Assembly (NCBI GenBank): GCA_016721765.1
Contig: JADKHO010000001.1
Span: forward strand, 434,001 to 498,000
DNA length: 64,000 nt
Origin: Bacteroidota bacterium
GTDB taxonomy: Bacteria > Bacteroidota > Bacteroidia > UBA4408
Reading direction: 5' to 3'
Within the stretch, counting starts at the first letter, position 1. The number at the start of each line of letters is the position of its first letter. A program made the translations under genes and the position numbers. The notes under the pieces were generated by a model. The model worked only from the letters and a program-made list of their open reading frames with translations, was not told the DNA's origin and searched no databases. Positions 26,624 to 35,839 of the stretch are shown piece by piece.

Positions 26624-27367
26624 ATGAAATTTACATTAAAAATATGGCGACAAGCCAATGCAAAATCCGACGGTAAATTGGTAGATTATCCTATCGATAA
26701 TATTAATGCGGATATGTCCTTTTTGGAAATGATGGATGTGTTGAACGAAGAACTTATCCGTAAAGGCGAAACTCCGGTAGCATTTGATCACGATTGCCGT
26801 GAAGGTATTTGCGGTACTTGCAGCATGTTTATTAACGGTCGCGCACATGGTCCTAAAAGCGCCACTACCACTTGTCAATTGTACATGCGTAATTTCAGTG
26901 ATGGCGAAACTATTTTTATTGAACCCTTTCGTGCAGCCGCTTTTCCGGTGATGAAGGATTTGGTTGTGGACCGCTCCTCTTTTGATAGAATCATGAATGC
27001 AGGCGGATTTATTTCTGTAAATACCGGTCAAGCTCAAGATGCCAACAATATTCCGGTAAATAAAAAAGATGCCGACTTAGCTATGGATGCCGCTGCATGT
27101 ATTGGATGTGGAGCTTGTGTTGCCAGTTGCAAAAATGCCAGTGCCATGCTTTTTGTGAGTGCAAAAGTTTCCCAGTTTGCATTGCTACCCCAAGGTCAAA
27201 TTGAACGTGAAAAACGTGTTTTAGCAATGGTGAATCAAATGGATGAAGAAGGTTTTGGAGCCTGCACAAATACCGGTGCTTGCGAAGCAGAATGCCCTAA
27301 AGAAATTTCGCTTAGCAACATTGCACGTATGAACCGTGAATATTTTGCAGCGCAGGCTAACGATTAA
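26624..27367 (+). CDS. sdhB: succinate dehydrogenase iron-sulfur subunit
   Basis: 247 residues. Plant-type [2Fe-2S] motif DCREGICGTCSMFINGRAH plus a later Cys (TTTCQLY), then the two C-terminal clusters CIGCGACVASCKNA and CTNTGACEAECPKE, giving the usual [2Fe-2S], [4Fe-4S], [3Fe-4S] chain. It carries electrons from SdhA to the cytochrome b subunit. Last gene of the operon, convergent with the Lrp gene with 2 bp between the stops. Confidence 0.97.
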   Translation: MKFTLKIWRQANAKSDGKLVDYPIDNINADMSFLEMMDVLNEELIRKGETPVAFDHDCREGICGTCSMFINGRAHGPKSATTTCQLYMRNFSDGETIFIEPFRAAAFPVMKDLVVDRSSFDRIMNAGGFISVNTGQAQDANNIPVNKKDADLAMDAAACIGCGACVASCKNASAMLFVSAKVSQFALLPQGQIEREKRVLAMVNQMDEEGFGACTNTGACEAECPKEISLSNIARMNREYFAAQAND

Positions 27368-27369
27368 GC

Positions 27370-27834
27370 TTATCCTATTTTAATTTGCCTTTTTATACTT
27401 TCTTCTAGCGAGATAAAGGTTTCCGTCCTTGAAACACCCTTTATACTTTGAATTTTTTCGTTTAATACTTCGCGGAGATGGTTGGTGTCTCTGCAAAATA
27501 TCTTTGCAAACATACTGTAAGTCCCAGTAAGGTAATGCAGTTCTACAATCTCATCAATTTTTTTCATGCGCGCCACTGCATCATTATATTCAGACCCCTT
27601 CTCCAAAAAGATTCCTAAAAATGCACATATATCATAACCAACTTTCATAGGATTCACCACAAACTGCGACCCTTTTACCACCCCCATTTCTTCTAATTTT
27701 TTCATGCGCACATGCACTGTACCGCCCGATATCAATAACTCCTTTGCTATATCGGTGTACGGAATGGTAGCATCTTTCATCAAAATAGAAAGTATCTGTT
27801 GGTCTAGTTTATCAATTTGGTAAGGAAGTGGCAT
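27370..27834 (-). CDS. Lrp/AsnC family transcriptional regulator
   Basis: 154 residues: helix-turn-helix (LDQQILSILMKDATIPYTDI, then LLISGGTVHVRMKKLEEMGV) and a ligand-binding RAM domain (VGYDICAFLGIFLEKGSEYN and GVSRTETFISLEESIKRQI). Such proteins sense amino acids as octamers and control metabolic genes. I start at the ATG at 27834; the in-frame TTG further upstream lies inside the -7 box. Its target cannot be inferred from its neighbours. Confidence 0.93.
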   Translation of the reverse strand: MPLPYQIDKLDQQILSILMKDATIPYTDIAKELLISGGTVHVRMKKLEEMGVVKGSQFVVNPMKVGYDICAFLGIFLEKGSEYNDAVARMKKIDEIVELHYLTGTYSMFAKIFCRDTNHLREVLNEKIQSIKGVSRTETFISLEESIKRQIKIG

Positions 27835-27864
27835 ATAATTTAAATCAGATTTTAATACTGTTAA

Positions 27865-27872
27865 CAAATATA
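27865..27872 (-). promoter_or_regulatory. -7 promoter element TATATTTG
   Basis: Minus-strand TATATTTG, 30 nt before the chosen Lrp start. Confidence 0.45.
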
Positions 27873-27975
27873 GGCATTTTATGAAATTATCGTAATTTTT
27901 AACAAGTTTACATGAAATAATATCAATATATCTGAAAGTATACTACTTTTGAAACGGTTTTAATGGGTTAATATA

Positions 27976-28956
27976 TTACAGTAGTAGATTACAGCCACGA
28001 ATGTCGCTGTTGTCAAATCTGCCAAGCACTTCAAAAGATTTGTCGGGATAGACTTTACACAAGTCTTGTGTAGAAATGAAGCTGCAGGAATTGAGGTTTG
28101 CGAGATCGATGACATTTAAACCTCCGGTTTTTTGGGTTAGAGCCGGACTTAAAGGATCATCGATCTCTCTTGCTTCAACACGCATCCAAGGCGGGCATTC
28201 AAAAATTCCATCCCCTTTTGAATACGCTTGAGATAACAATTCTGTCATCCCAAATTCCGAATGTATTTTTGTTACTCCAAACGCTTGTGTTAAAATTTGG
28301 TGGAGCTCGGTTCTAATTAATTCTCTTCGCCTTCCTTTCATGCCACCTGTTTCCATCACGATACAATTGCTTAAATTCAGTTTGAATTTTTCCGCAAAAT
28401 CAAACAAAGCATGCGTCACGCCAAGTAAGAGCGTTTTCTGTTTAACTGCGCTTAATTCATGTAAAGTGTCTCTCAGCTTTTCGTCTGCTTTCAAATAATA
28501 ACCGCTTTTTGAATGTCCACTTTTGCGTATTAAATCATCCACCATATAAATGAGTGATGATCCACTCCGCTCGCTATAGGAAGGCAATAAAGCCAAAATG
28601 CAATACTCAGATGGTTCAGCGTAGAACTGAGTGAATGAGCCAAGATAACTCCTTTTATAGAGTTCCAAATCACTAACATAATGCGCACTGCTCATTGCCC
28701 CTGTTGTGCCGCTACTAGTGAAAACTAGCTCAGGTGTCTTATCTCCACAGTGCACGCGATGCGACTTAAAAAAACTGATAGGCAAATAAGGAATTCTTGA
28801 AAGATTGTTTACCGAACTTCGGTGAATCGTTAGGTTATCAACAAACATACGATATACGCTATTCTCGGAATATTGAAAGGCAAAAACTTCCAAGGCACAA
28901 GCTTCAAATTCTTGCTCACTTGTAATGTTAAAGATTCGATTCTCCAACTCCTTCAT
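27976..28956 (-). CDS. LuxE-type acyl-protein synthetase/acyltransferase
   Basis: 326 residues of the LuxE family, an ANL-like adenylating fold: LVFTSSGTTGAMSSAHY (ATP loop), ALLPSYSERSGSSLIYMVDD, CIVMETGGMKGRRRELIR, VTKIHSEFGMTELLSQAY. In luminous bacteria LuxE activates fatty acids for the LuxC reductase. No luxC, luxD or luxAB is present, so luminescence is not implied; the acyl substrate and acceptor are unknown. Transcribed towards the Lrp gene as a single unit and divergent from a lipoprotein gene. Confidence 0.85.
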   Translation of the reverse strand: MKELENRIFNITSEQEFEACALEVFAFQYSENSVYRMFVDNLTIHRSSVNNLSRIPYLPISFFKSHRVHCGDKTPELVFTSSGTTGAMSSAHYVSDLELYKRSYLGSFTQFYAEPSEYCILALLPSYSERSGSSLIYMVDDLIRKSGHSKSGYYLKADEKLRDTLHELSAVKQKTLLLGVTHALFDFAEKFKLNLSNCIVMETGGMKGRRRELIRTELHQILTQAFGVTKIHSEFGMTELLSQAYSKGDGIFECPPWMRVEAREIDDPLSPALTQKTGGLNVIDLANLNSCSFISTQDLCKVYPDKSFEVLGRFDNSDIRGCNLLL

Positions 28957-29000
28957 AAAGTATGTTTGTTCAAGGTTAACACTTTAAAGAAATATATTTT

Positions 29001-29008
29001 TAACTTTG
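29001..29008 (+). promoter_or_regulatory. -7 promoter element TAACTTTG
   Basis: TAACTTTG ends 16 nt before the lipoprotein gene at 29025. Confidence 0.45.
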
Positions 29009-29024
29009 TTCATCTAATTTTTCA

Positions 29025-29501
29025 ATGAAAAAGATTTCAAAAATAGCGCTAATTCTTATGCTTCTAACTGGTGCCTCTTTTTATTCTTGTAAAAAGAAGG
29101 ATAAGTTTCCTGCTGAGCCTGAAATTACCTACAAAGCTTTCGAAAAATTTGGTGCCGATTCTGCTCACTTAATTATTTCCTTTACGGATGGCGATGGAGA
29201 CATTGGTTTAACGCAGAGTGATACCAGCGAACCTTATTTATTTAACTTTTTTACCAGATATTACACTAAGGTAAATGGCGTTTTTGTAGAAAAGGTTTTA
29301 CCGATTCCATTAAACTTTAGAATTCCAATTTTAAACTCAAGTAAAAAATCAAAATCCTTGGAAGGAGATATTTTAATAACCTTTCTTAAACCTTATTATT
29401 TTCCAACATTAAAAGATACTATTCAATACGAAATATACATCAAAGACAGAGCACTGCACGAAAGCAACCGCATTCGCACCGATGAAATTATTGTTCCTTA
29501 A
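29025..29501 (+). CDS. hypothetical lipoprotein
   Basis: 158 residues with a signal peptide and lipobox-like ASFYSC (Cys about 22), followed by KKKDKFP. The mature part is beta-rich and contains LIISFTDGDGDIGLTQSDT, an Asp/Gly-rich loop that could bind calcium. I recognise it only as a type common in Bacteroidota genomes and give no function. Single-gene unit before the porin. Confidence 0.75.
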   Translation: MKKISKIALILMLLTGASFYSCKKKDKFPAEPEITYKAFEKFGADSAHLIISFTDGDGDIGLTQSDTSEPYLFNFFTRYYTKVNGVFVEKVLPIPLNFRIPILNSSKKSKSLEGDILITFLKPYYFPTLKDTIQYEIYIKDRALHESNRIRTDEIIVP

Positions 29502-29631
29502 TTCTCTACTTGTCAATTTCTCCAGCGTATACTATTCCTGATTTAACATTCGCTTAACACACACGTAATACCTCAATAACATTCGATTTACTGCTTTGCG
29601 CATTAATTAAATGCAAAATAATTGTAAATAA

Positions 29632-30963
29632 ATGTTTAAAAAATCGGATGGTAATGCGCTTCTTAAACTTGCAGTTGCACTCTTACTTCAACTTTCTTTT
29701 TACACCCCTGCCAGCTCTAGCACCACAACCATAAATCACGATACATTAACAGTTGATTCGACTCAATTAGCATTAAAAAAAATTGCCGGTCAATTGGATT
29801 TCTTAAAGCGTACCAGCATTTCCGGATATTTGCAAGCGCAGTTTCAATACGCGGACTCTTCAGGTATTGAAAGCTTTGAAGGGGGTAACTTTGCCCCTAA
29901 TGTGGATAAACGATTTCAAATTCGTAGGGCCCGATTCCGAATTACACATGAAGAACGCCTAGGTATTTTCACGATTCAAATTGATGGAAATGAGAGAGGT
30001 GTGAAGGTGATGGATTTCTATGGTCGATTAACAGACCCTTGGATAAAAACCTTTTCGATTACTGCCGGAGCATTTAGCCGTCCATTTGGTTTTGAAGTGA
30101 ATAATCCATCTAACCTACGTGAATCCACCGAAAGGGGGAGAATGTCACAAACTCTTTTTCCAAGTGAGCGAGATATTGGAGCCATGCTATCCGTGCAGTT
30201 TCCCACAAAATATAAGCTTCACTTCATAAAATGGGATGCCGGTTTTTTTAATGGCGTGGGTAGACTACAAACTGACTTTGACAAACAAAAGGATTTCATT
30301 TCAAGGCTTTATTTAATAAAAGCTAACAAATCAAAAACAATTCAATACGGTGGTGGAGTTTCTTATTATCGCGGCGGGAGTCGAATGAACACGAATAAAT
30401 ATTATAACCGCATAAATACGGTGAATAATGTTATTCAATTTAGTGCGGATTCATCCTTTTCAAACGCAGGAAGTATCGCAGCAAAAGAATATAAAGGAGC
30501 CGATGCTCAGTTTTCTTTTCATTGGCTTTTAGGTCAAACAACTTTACGCGCTGAATATATTAAAGGATATACACCAAGTACAAAGTCATCTACCCTAAAT
30601 ATGGATGTACAGCCAACAACCGACATATACAAACGTCATATTGATGGTGCATATTTCTACTTTATACAGACTATTGGTAAAACAAAGTTGCAAACTGTTG
30701 TAAAATACGATTGGTTCGATCCCAATACAAAAATTAAGGGCAACCAAATTGGAGCTAAGGGAAATACGGGTAAAGCGAATAATTTCACCTCTGCAGATAT
30801 TAAGTACTCCACATTAGGCTTGGGAATTATTTACAATTGGGACGATAACGTAAGATTAACTGCATACTATGCAATGGTTCAAAATGAAAAAACACAATTA
30901 ACGGGATTCACACAAGATATACCTGATAATGTTTTTACTTTTAGAGTGATGTATAAGTTTTAA
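29632..30963 (+). CDS. phosphate-selective porin O/P family outer-membrane protein
   Basis: 443 residues: signal peptide, a short helical linker (DSTQLALKKIAGQLDFLK), then a barrel of the OprO/OprP family. Features include GYLQAQFQYADSSG, FQIRRARFRITHEERLGI, FGFEVNNPSNLRESTERGRM, the conserved LFPSERDIGAML and aromatic C-terminal FTFRVMYKF. Bacteroidota members are annotated as phosphate-selective by homology, but their specificity is rarely tested. Convergent with the mannose-1-phosphate guanylyltransferase gene, 14 bp apart. Confidence 0.9.
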   Translation: MFKKSDGNALLKLAVALLLQLSFYTPASSSTTTINHDTLTVDSTQLALKKIAGQLDFLKRTSISGYLQAQFQYADSSGIESFEGGNFAPNVDKRFQIRRARFRITHEERLGIFTIQIDGNERGVKVMDFYGRLTDPWIKTFSITAGAFSRPFGFEVNNPSNLRESTERGRMSQTLFPSERDIGAMLSVQFPTKYKLHFIKWDAGFFNGVGRLQTDFDKQKDFISRLYLIKANKSKTIQYGGGVSYYRGGSRMNTNKYYNRINTVNNVIQFSADSSFSNAGSIAAKEYKGADAQFSFHWLLGQTTLRAEYIKGYTPSTKSSTLNMDVQPTTDIYKRHIDGAYFYFIQTIGKTKLQTVVKYDWFDPNTKIKGNQIGAKGNTGKANNFTSADIKYSTLGLGIIYNWDDNVRLTAYYAMVQNEKTQLTGFTQDIPDNVFTFRVMYKF

Positions 30964-30977
30964 AAAGGGCATTCTAA

Positions 30978-32066
30978 CTACACAAACTTATCCCCTTTTA
31001 AACTTTTTACATCGTTCACAAATTGCCGTATTTGTTGCTCTTCCGATTTTTTACACACCAATAATACATCATCCGATTCAACCACAATGTAATCGGACAG
31101 CCCTTCTAAAACTACCAATTTGTTTTTAGGAACGTGCACAATACAGTTTTTGCTATTATAGAGCATTACATTTTTTCCCACCACCGCATTACCCTTTTCT
31201 TCCTTGTCCATGTGTTGATAAAGAGAACCCCAAGTTCCTAAATCACTCCAGCCTATGGCCGAACTGCGCACATATACATTACTTGCCTTTTCCATAATGC
31301 CATAGTCAATTGAAATATTCTTGCATTGCGGATAAGTGTTTTTAATAAACTCCACTTCTTCCGGCGTATTTAGTTTGCTAAGTCCATCGTTAAAAAGGGC
31401 ATGCATTTCCGGCATATAGGTTTCAAAGGCACGAATTATACTTTTTACACTCCATATAAAAATACCGGCATTCCATAAAAAATCACCACTTTGACGAAAA
31501 AATTTAGCCATTTCTAAATCCGGCTTTTCTGTGAATGTTTTCACTTTCTTCATGCGTGGATCACTTTCCTTTGTTTCGCTTTGGCGGAATTGTATGTAGC
31601 CATAGCCGGTATCCGGGCGAGAGGGTTTAATACCCAATGTTACCAAACAATCCTCACTCGAAGCCTTTTTGAAACACGATTGAATAGCCTTTACAAAAGT
31701 GTTCTCCTTTAATATGAGGTGATCACTGGGAGCTACCACCACGTTGGCTTGGGGATTTAATTTCGAAATTTTATAGCAGGCGTAGGCTATACAAGGAGCT
31801 GTATTTCTGCGCGCCGGCTCCAGTAAAACGCGGTCTTCGGCAATGCCATTTATCTGTTGATGCACCAATTCCTTGTAAATTTCATTGGTAACAATAAATA
31901 TATTTTCTTTAGGACAGAGCTTTAAAAAACGTTTATACGTTTGCTGCAGCAGCGTTTCGCCTGTACCTAAAATATCGATAAATTGCTTGGGAAAATTAGT
32001 GCGACTCATCGGCCAAAAGCGGCTTCCTATGCCACCTGCCATAATCACACAATAGTTGTTCTTCAT
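30978..32066 (-). CDS. manC: mannose-1-phosphate guanylyltransferase
   Basis: 362 residues, nucleotidyltransferase domain only. GTP-binding signature MAGGIGSRFWPMSRTNFPKQ at the N-terminus, VVAPSDHLIL (metal-binding Asp), FTEKPDLEMAKFF, WNAGIFIWSV and SIDYGIMEKASNV. It makes GDP-mannose from mannose-1-phosphate and GTP for glycan synthesis. The C-terminal isomerase domain of bifunctional ManC/AlgA enzymes is absent. GDP-mannose would feed the polyprenol-phosphate mannosyltransferase-like enzyme at 17263. Confidence 0.95.
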   Translation of the reverse strand: MKNNYCVIMAGGIGSRFWPMSRTNFPKQFIDILGTGETLLQQTYKRFLKLCPKENIFIVTNEIYKELVHQQINGIAEDRVLLEPARRNTAPCIAYACYKISKLNPQANVVVAPSDHLILKENTFVKAIQSCFKKASSEDCLVTLGIKPSRPDTGYGYIQFRQSETKESDPRMKKVKTFTEKPDLEMAKFFRQSGDFLWNAGIFIWSVKSIIRAFETYMPEMHALFNDGLSKLNTPEEVEFIKNTYPQCKNISIDYGIMEKASNVYVRSSAIGWSDLGTWGSLYQHMDKEEKGNAVVGKNVMLYNSKNCIVHVPKNKLVVLEGLSDYIVVESDDVLLVCKKSEEQQIRQFVNDVKSLKGDKFV

Positions 32067-32129
32067 ACTCGTTTTAGTAAAATAATTGGAAGTTAGCGTA
32101 TGTTACCACTAACTAGATGGTTATTGCTA

Positions 32130-33413
32130 TTAATTTAATTTTGAGAGGGCGTTTTTTAAGTTAGATACTATTCCTGTTGTATCCTCTAACGAACAGGTTC
32201 CAACCGATATCCTGTACCAGGTGGAATCAGCCGAGGAGCCGAATGCAGAAAAGGGAACAATCCCAACCTTTGCTTCTTCAAGAATGTATTTTGTAATGTC
32301 TTGGGTACTATTCAATACTTCACCGTTATGCTTTTTCATACCTTTTAAATCCAAGTTTACCGTTAGGTATAATGCAGCCTGTGGAGCAATGGAATCAACC
32401 TTATATCCCAGTGCCTTCAGTTCAACAAAACCTTGATGTATTGCTTCTAACCGCGCGTGAATTTTTGATCGAATATCGTCTAAAAAATTATCCACCTCAG
32501 CTGACTGATTCATGTAAGCAGCACTTGCAATTTGCTCTGCACGAGGCGCCCATGCTCCCACATGCCCAAGTATGGATTTCATTTTTTCGATAATCGCTTG
32601 AGGTCCAAAACCCCACCCTACCCGAATACCGGTGGCTGCAAAAGATTTAGACAGGCCATCAATAAATACAGTATAGTCGCGCATTTCGGGTCGAAGTGAA
32701 ACCGGATTGTAATGCACAGTTTCACCAAAAGTAAGTGTCCAATAAATTTGATCGTACATTAAATACAATGGTTTTTCATTGGCTCCTCTTCGGTTATTCT
32801 CAGCCAACACCAAATCACAAATCTCTTCCAAACCCTCTTTTGTAAAAGTTGTCCCGGTTGGATTCAAAGGCGAACAGAGTGCCAATAAATTTGCTTGCTG
32901 AATATGAGGCTTGAGTTCAGCAGCGGTGGGCATAAAATTATTCTCTGGCAGTGTTTCTACCAATATTTGTTTGGCTGAGGCAAGGTGTGTATAATGGTTA
33001 TTATTCCAAGAGGGAACCGGAAATAAAATGGTATCTCCCGGATCAATTAAGGCACTAAAAACAGAGTATATTAAAGGACGCGCACCACCGGCAATTAATA
33101 TTTCACCGGGAGAGTAGTGTAAATCACCTTTGCTTTTTAAATATTCCGAAACAACTTCACGTAAGGCCAGTATTCCATCTGCTGGGGGATAATTAGTTTC
33201 GCCCTTTTCGTAAGCTTCAATAATTGCTGTCTTTAATCCGCTTGGAATTGGAAAATAGCGTGGGTTAAAATCACCAATAGTAAGGTTGTAAATCTTTTCC
33301 CCGTTTTTAATCTTTTCATTTATTTCGCCCGCCAGCTTAATTATTTCTGAGCCAATAAGGTTCTCGGCCATTCGCGATACTTTTAATTTTTTTGCAGGGA
33401 TAAGCGTTGCCAT
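32130..33413 (-). CDS. PLP-dependent class I/II aminotransferase
   Basis: 427 residues, fold-type I aminotransferase: ILIAGGARPLIYSVFSAL (cofactor phosphate region), LCSPLNPTGTTFTKEGLEE, LYLMYDQIYWTLTF (PLP-binding Asp and Tyr), Schiff-base Lys in FIDGLSKSFAATGIRVGW, and WYRISVGTCS (carboxylate-binding Arg). It resembles aspartate-type aminotransferases, but the substrate is not determined. The ATG at 33413 gives MATLIPAKKLKVSR; the upstream in-frame TTG is part of the -7 box. Confidence 0.9.
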   Translation of the reverse strand: MATLIPAKKLKVSRMAENLIGSEIIKLAGEINEKIKNGEKIYNLTIGDFNPRYFPIPSGLKTAIIEAYEKGETNYPPADGILALREVVSEYLKSKGDLHYSPGEILIAGGARPLIYSVFSALIDPGDTILFPVPSWNNNHYTHLASAKQILVETLPENNFMPTAAELKPHIQQANLLALCSPLNPTGTTFTKEGLEEICDLVLAENNRRGANEKPLYLMYDQIYWTLTFGETVHYNPVSLRPEMRDYTVFIDGLSKSFAATGIRVGWGFGPQAIIEKMKSILGHVGAWAPRAEQIASAAYMNQSAEVDNFLDDIRSKIHARLEAIHQGFVELKALGYKVDSIAPQAALYLTVNLDLKGMKKHNGEVLNSTQDITKYILEEAKVGIVPFSAFGSSADSTWYRISVGTCSLEDTTGIVSNLKNALSKLN

Positions 33414-33431
33414 CTGATTTTTATTAGAGTG

Positions 33432-33439
33432 CAAATTTA
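33432..33439 (-). promoter_or_regulatory. -7 promoter element TAAATTTG
   Basis: Minus-strand TAAATTTG, 18 nt before the aminotransferase start at 33413. Confidence 0.5.
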
Positions 33440-33628
33440 ATCTAAATTATTTCTTTTGATGCGGATTTATGTTGCAATGTGAATTCAAACTAATTTCACA
33501 CTTTTGAGGCATCACATTAATAACTATATACACATCATCATCGCTAGCCTATAGGTGCCTTTACAGAATATTTTAAGATTCCTATTTTCCCAAAGAATCC
33601 GCTATTTTTCCTGTTAGGCACTAAATAG

Positions 33629-33659
33629 TTTGTAATTTAATTTATTAAAACTACTTTTA
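33629..33659 (+). promoter_or_regulatory. promoter: TTTG-N19-TACTTTTA
   Basis: TTTG at 33629-33632 and TACTTTTA at 33652-33659 with 19 bp between, 21 nt before the start at 33681. The -7 box departs from consensus only at its last base. Confidence 0.55.
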
Positions 33660-33680
33660 AAAAAAATAATCAAAACGTAT

Positions 33681-34025
33681 ATGAAAAAACTACTCCTTTG
33701 CGCTGTTTTGGCTTTCGGCACCATCTTTGTAAACTCTTGCAAAACACCAAAACAAACTACTACTGAAGAAGCATGTGCAACGCCTGCTCCATCTTATTCA
33801 GCCGAAATAAAAGCTATAATTGAAACTAAATGTGCAACAGAAGGTTGTCACGCAAAAGGGAAGGGTGATTTTAGAGTGTTTGAAAATTTTAAACGCAAAG
33901 TGGATACCGGTCAAGTAAGAGATAAAGTAATCGTTAAAAAAACAATGCCATTAAAAGGTACCTTAACTCAAAGCGAATATCAAGCTATTAACTGTTGGCT
34001 AAAAGACGGTGGAAAAGAAAATTAA
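33681..34025 (+). CDS. small cytochrome c-like protein with CX4CH haem motif
   Basis: 114 residues: signal peptide ending at a lipobox-like VNSC (Cys20), then a compact domain with KCATEGCHAKGKG, where Cys51, Cys56 and His57 form CX4CH instead of CX2CH. A later KKTMPLKG offers an axial Met, and QSEYQAINCWLKDGG matches the C-terminal helix of class I cytochrome c domains. Most likely a periplasmic, lipid-anchored electron carrier, though haem attachment to CX4CH is not certain. Upstream of a YceI gene by 21 bp, apparently one transcript. Confidence 0.75.
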   Translation: MKKLLLCAVLAFGTIFVNSCKTPKQTTTEEACATPAPSYSAEIKAIIETKCATEGCHAKGKGDFRVFENFKRKVDTGQVRDKVIVKKTMPLKGTLTQSEYQAINCWLKDGGKEN

Positions 34026-34046
34026 TTTAAACAAATAATAATCTAT

Positions 34047-34601
34047 ATGAAAAAAGTAATCCTGCTCGTAACCAGCTTGTTAATTTCGGCAAGTAGTTTC
34101 TCACAAATTTATGTCGCCAAAGATAAATCGGCACAAATCAAATTCTTTAGTGCTACACCTGTTGAAAACATTGATGCTACCAACGATGCAATAACTTCTA
34201 TCTTAAATGCTTCAAATGACTCTGTAGTGGTTAAAGTTCCCATTAATGCATTTATTTTTCCAAAATCCTTGATGCAAGAGCATTTTAATGAAAACTATAT
34301 GGAAAGTGCAAAATTCCCTCAAGCTAAATTCCGTGGAAAAATTAATGAGAAAATCGACTATACCAAAGCCGGTGAAAATAAAGTAACCTGTACCGGAGAC
34401 CTTACCATTCATGGTGTTACAAAACCAACAACTATTTCCGGTACTATAAAAGTGGTTGACGGAAAATTAGTGCTGGATTCCAAGTTTTCGGTGAAGTTAA
34501 AAGATTTCAATATCGAGGTTCCGAAACTCGTTTTCCAAAATATTGCTGAAGATATTCAAGTTACGATGACCTCTACGTATTCACCTTACGTAAAAAAATA
34601 A
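34047..34601 (+). CDS. YceI family protein
   Basis: 184 residues: signal peptide ending SSFSQ, then a lipocalin-like barrel (YVAKDKSAQIKFFSATPVE at the start, FNENYMESAKFPQAKFRG, CTGDLTIHGVTKPTTI in the middle). YceI proteins bind polyisoprenoids and act in the periplasm, often near cytochromes or quinone-linked enzymes, which agrees with the cytochrome-like gene just upstream. Its exact ligand is unknown. Confidence 0.92.
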   Translation: MKKVILLVTSLLISASSFSQIYVAKDKSAQIKFFSATPVENIDATNDAITSILNASNDSVVVKVPINAFIFPKSLMQEHFNENYMESAKFPQAKFRGKINEKIDYTKAGENKVTCTGDLTIHGVTKPTTISGTIKVVDGKLVLDSKFSVKLKDFNIEVPKLVFQNIAEDIQVTMTSTYSPYVKK

Positions 34602-34661
34602 GAACACTTGTTCACAAGTTGAATGTGAACAATTTTTATCTCGTTAAAGCGCTTTTGTATT

Positions 34662-34669
34662 TACTTTTG
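34662..34669 (+). promoter_or_regulatory. -7 promoter element TACTTTTG
   Basis: TACTTTTG ends 13 nt before the GTG start of the DUF4271 gene. Confidence 0.5.
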
Positions 34670-34682
34670 CAAGAAAATTGCG

Positions 34683-35819
34683 GTGAACAAAGGCGCTTTT
34701 TCATTTCTTCCCAATCCACTCGATTCGAATCGAAATAAGAGTATTATTTCTTATGATATTTCGGAATCGGAAGCAAGCAAATCCAAAACATTGGATAGTT
34801 TACTCGCACCCAAAAAAGTTGTAAAGTTTGAGTTAACGGCTCCCATCGGCCCTGAGCCCATTAAGGATTTTGTACCCACCACCACAAAAAAAACTAAAGA
34901 AAAGCAAAAAGCAAAAGTCGAGCAAAAAACAACGGCTATTGAAAAGAAGCTGCCCGAAAAAACCCCTGAACCTAAAACTGAATTAATTACAATTGCTCCA
35001 AGTCCGGTTATAGATTCGCTTCCCAATGACACAAGTTCAGCGGTGGTGAATGTTCCCCAAAAAACGATTTTACATCCACTTCCTCCCAAATCAAACAAAA
35101 GCTATTCTAAAAGTTTATTTGAGAGCCATCTTTTACATCCAAAGGAAATACTTCCCAAAATAAAAAAACAAGAACATGAAGATTGGACTACCGGTGTTTT
35201 ATTGCTTGTTGTTGGGATAGCTTGTATTTTAAATGTTTCTTATCGCAGTCGATTAAGACAATTGTTCAACGCTTTTGCCAGCAATCGCTTTGTTGCGCAA
35301 ATCGTGCGCGAGGAGAATGTAATGTTTCAGCGCATCAGTATTTTTCTCTCCCTAGTATTCTTGCTTATTACCTCGCTTTTTATTTTTCAATTGGGTCGGT
35401 TTTTCACCTTGCCTTTTTCCTCCAACAATAGTTTTATTAACTACTCGGTTATTTTAATTTCTCTTTTTGCTTTTTACTTTATAAAAATAAGCACCTTTAA
35501 TTTTTTAGGCTTTTTATTGCGTATCGATAAGGAGATGAAAGAATATGTGTTTACACTTTTTTTGTACAATCATTTTATTGGTGTTGGACTCATTCCATTG
35601 GTAATTATTTTAGCATTTATACCCGGTACCGCACACAAAGGAGTTTTTATTACCGGGGCTATTTTCTTTGTGTTTGCCTTTCTGCTGCGCGCTTTTCGGA
35701 GCTATGGAAATGTTTCGGCCGGGTCGCGCTTTTCTATTTTCTATTTATTTTTATATCTTTGCACCCTCGAAATTTTACCCTTAGTGGTGATAACGAAGTT
35801 GATAATTAACATTGTATAG
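34683..35819 (+). CDS. DUF4271 membrane protein
   Basis: 378 residues in two parts: a disordered, Lys/Pro-rich cytosolic or periplasmic N-terminus (about 1-165, with KKTKEKQKAKVEQK), and a C-terminal DUF4271 domain of about seven membrane helices containing STFNFLGFLLRIDKEMKEY. The start is GTG. The function of DUF4271 is unknown; it usually sits directly upstream of hemD in Bacteroidota, as here (20 bp). Confidence 0.85.
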   Translation: MNKGAFSFLPNPLDSNRNKSIISYDISESEASKSKTLDSLLAPKKVVKFELTAPIGPEPIKDFVPTTTKKTKEKQKAKVEQKTTAIEKKLPEKTPEPKTELITIAPSPVIDSLPNDTSSAVVNVPQKTILHPLPPKSNKSYSKSLFESHLLHPKEILPKIKKQEHEDWTTGVLLLVVGIACILNVSYRSRLRQLFNAFASNRFVAQIVREENVMFQRISIFLSLVFLLITSLFIFQLGRFFTLPFSSNNSFINYSVILISLFAFYFIKISTFNFLGFLLRIDKEMKEYVFTLFLYNHFIGVGLIPLVIILAFIPGTAHKGVFITGAIFFVFAFLLRAFRSYGNVSAGSRFSIFYLFLYLCTLEILPLVVITKLIINIV

Positions 35820-35839
35820 TTCGCGGGTAGTAATTTATA

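Noticed and set aside
27976..28956. Bioluminescence locus
   Set aside because: Only a LuxE-type gene; no luciferase or reductase genes around it.
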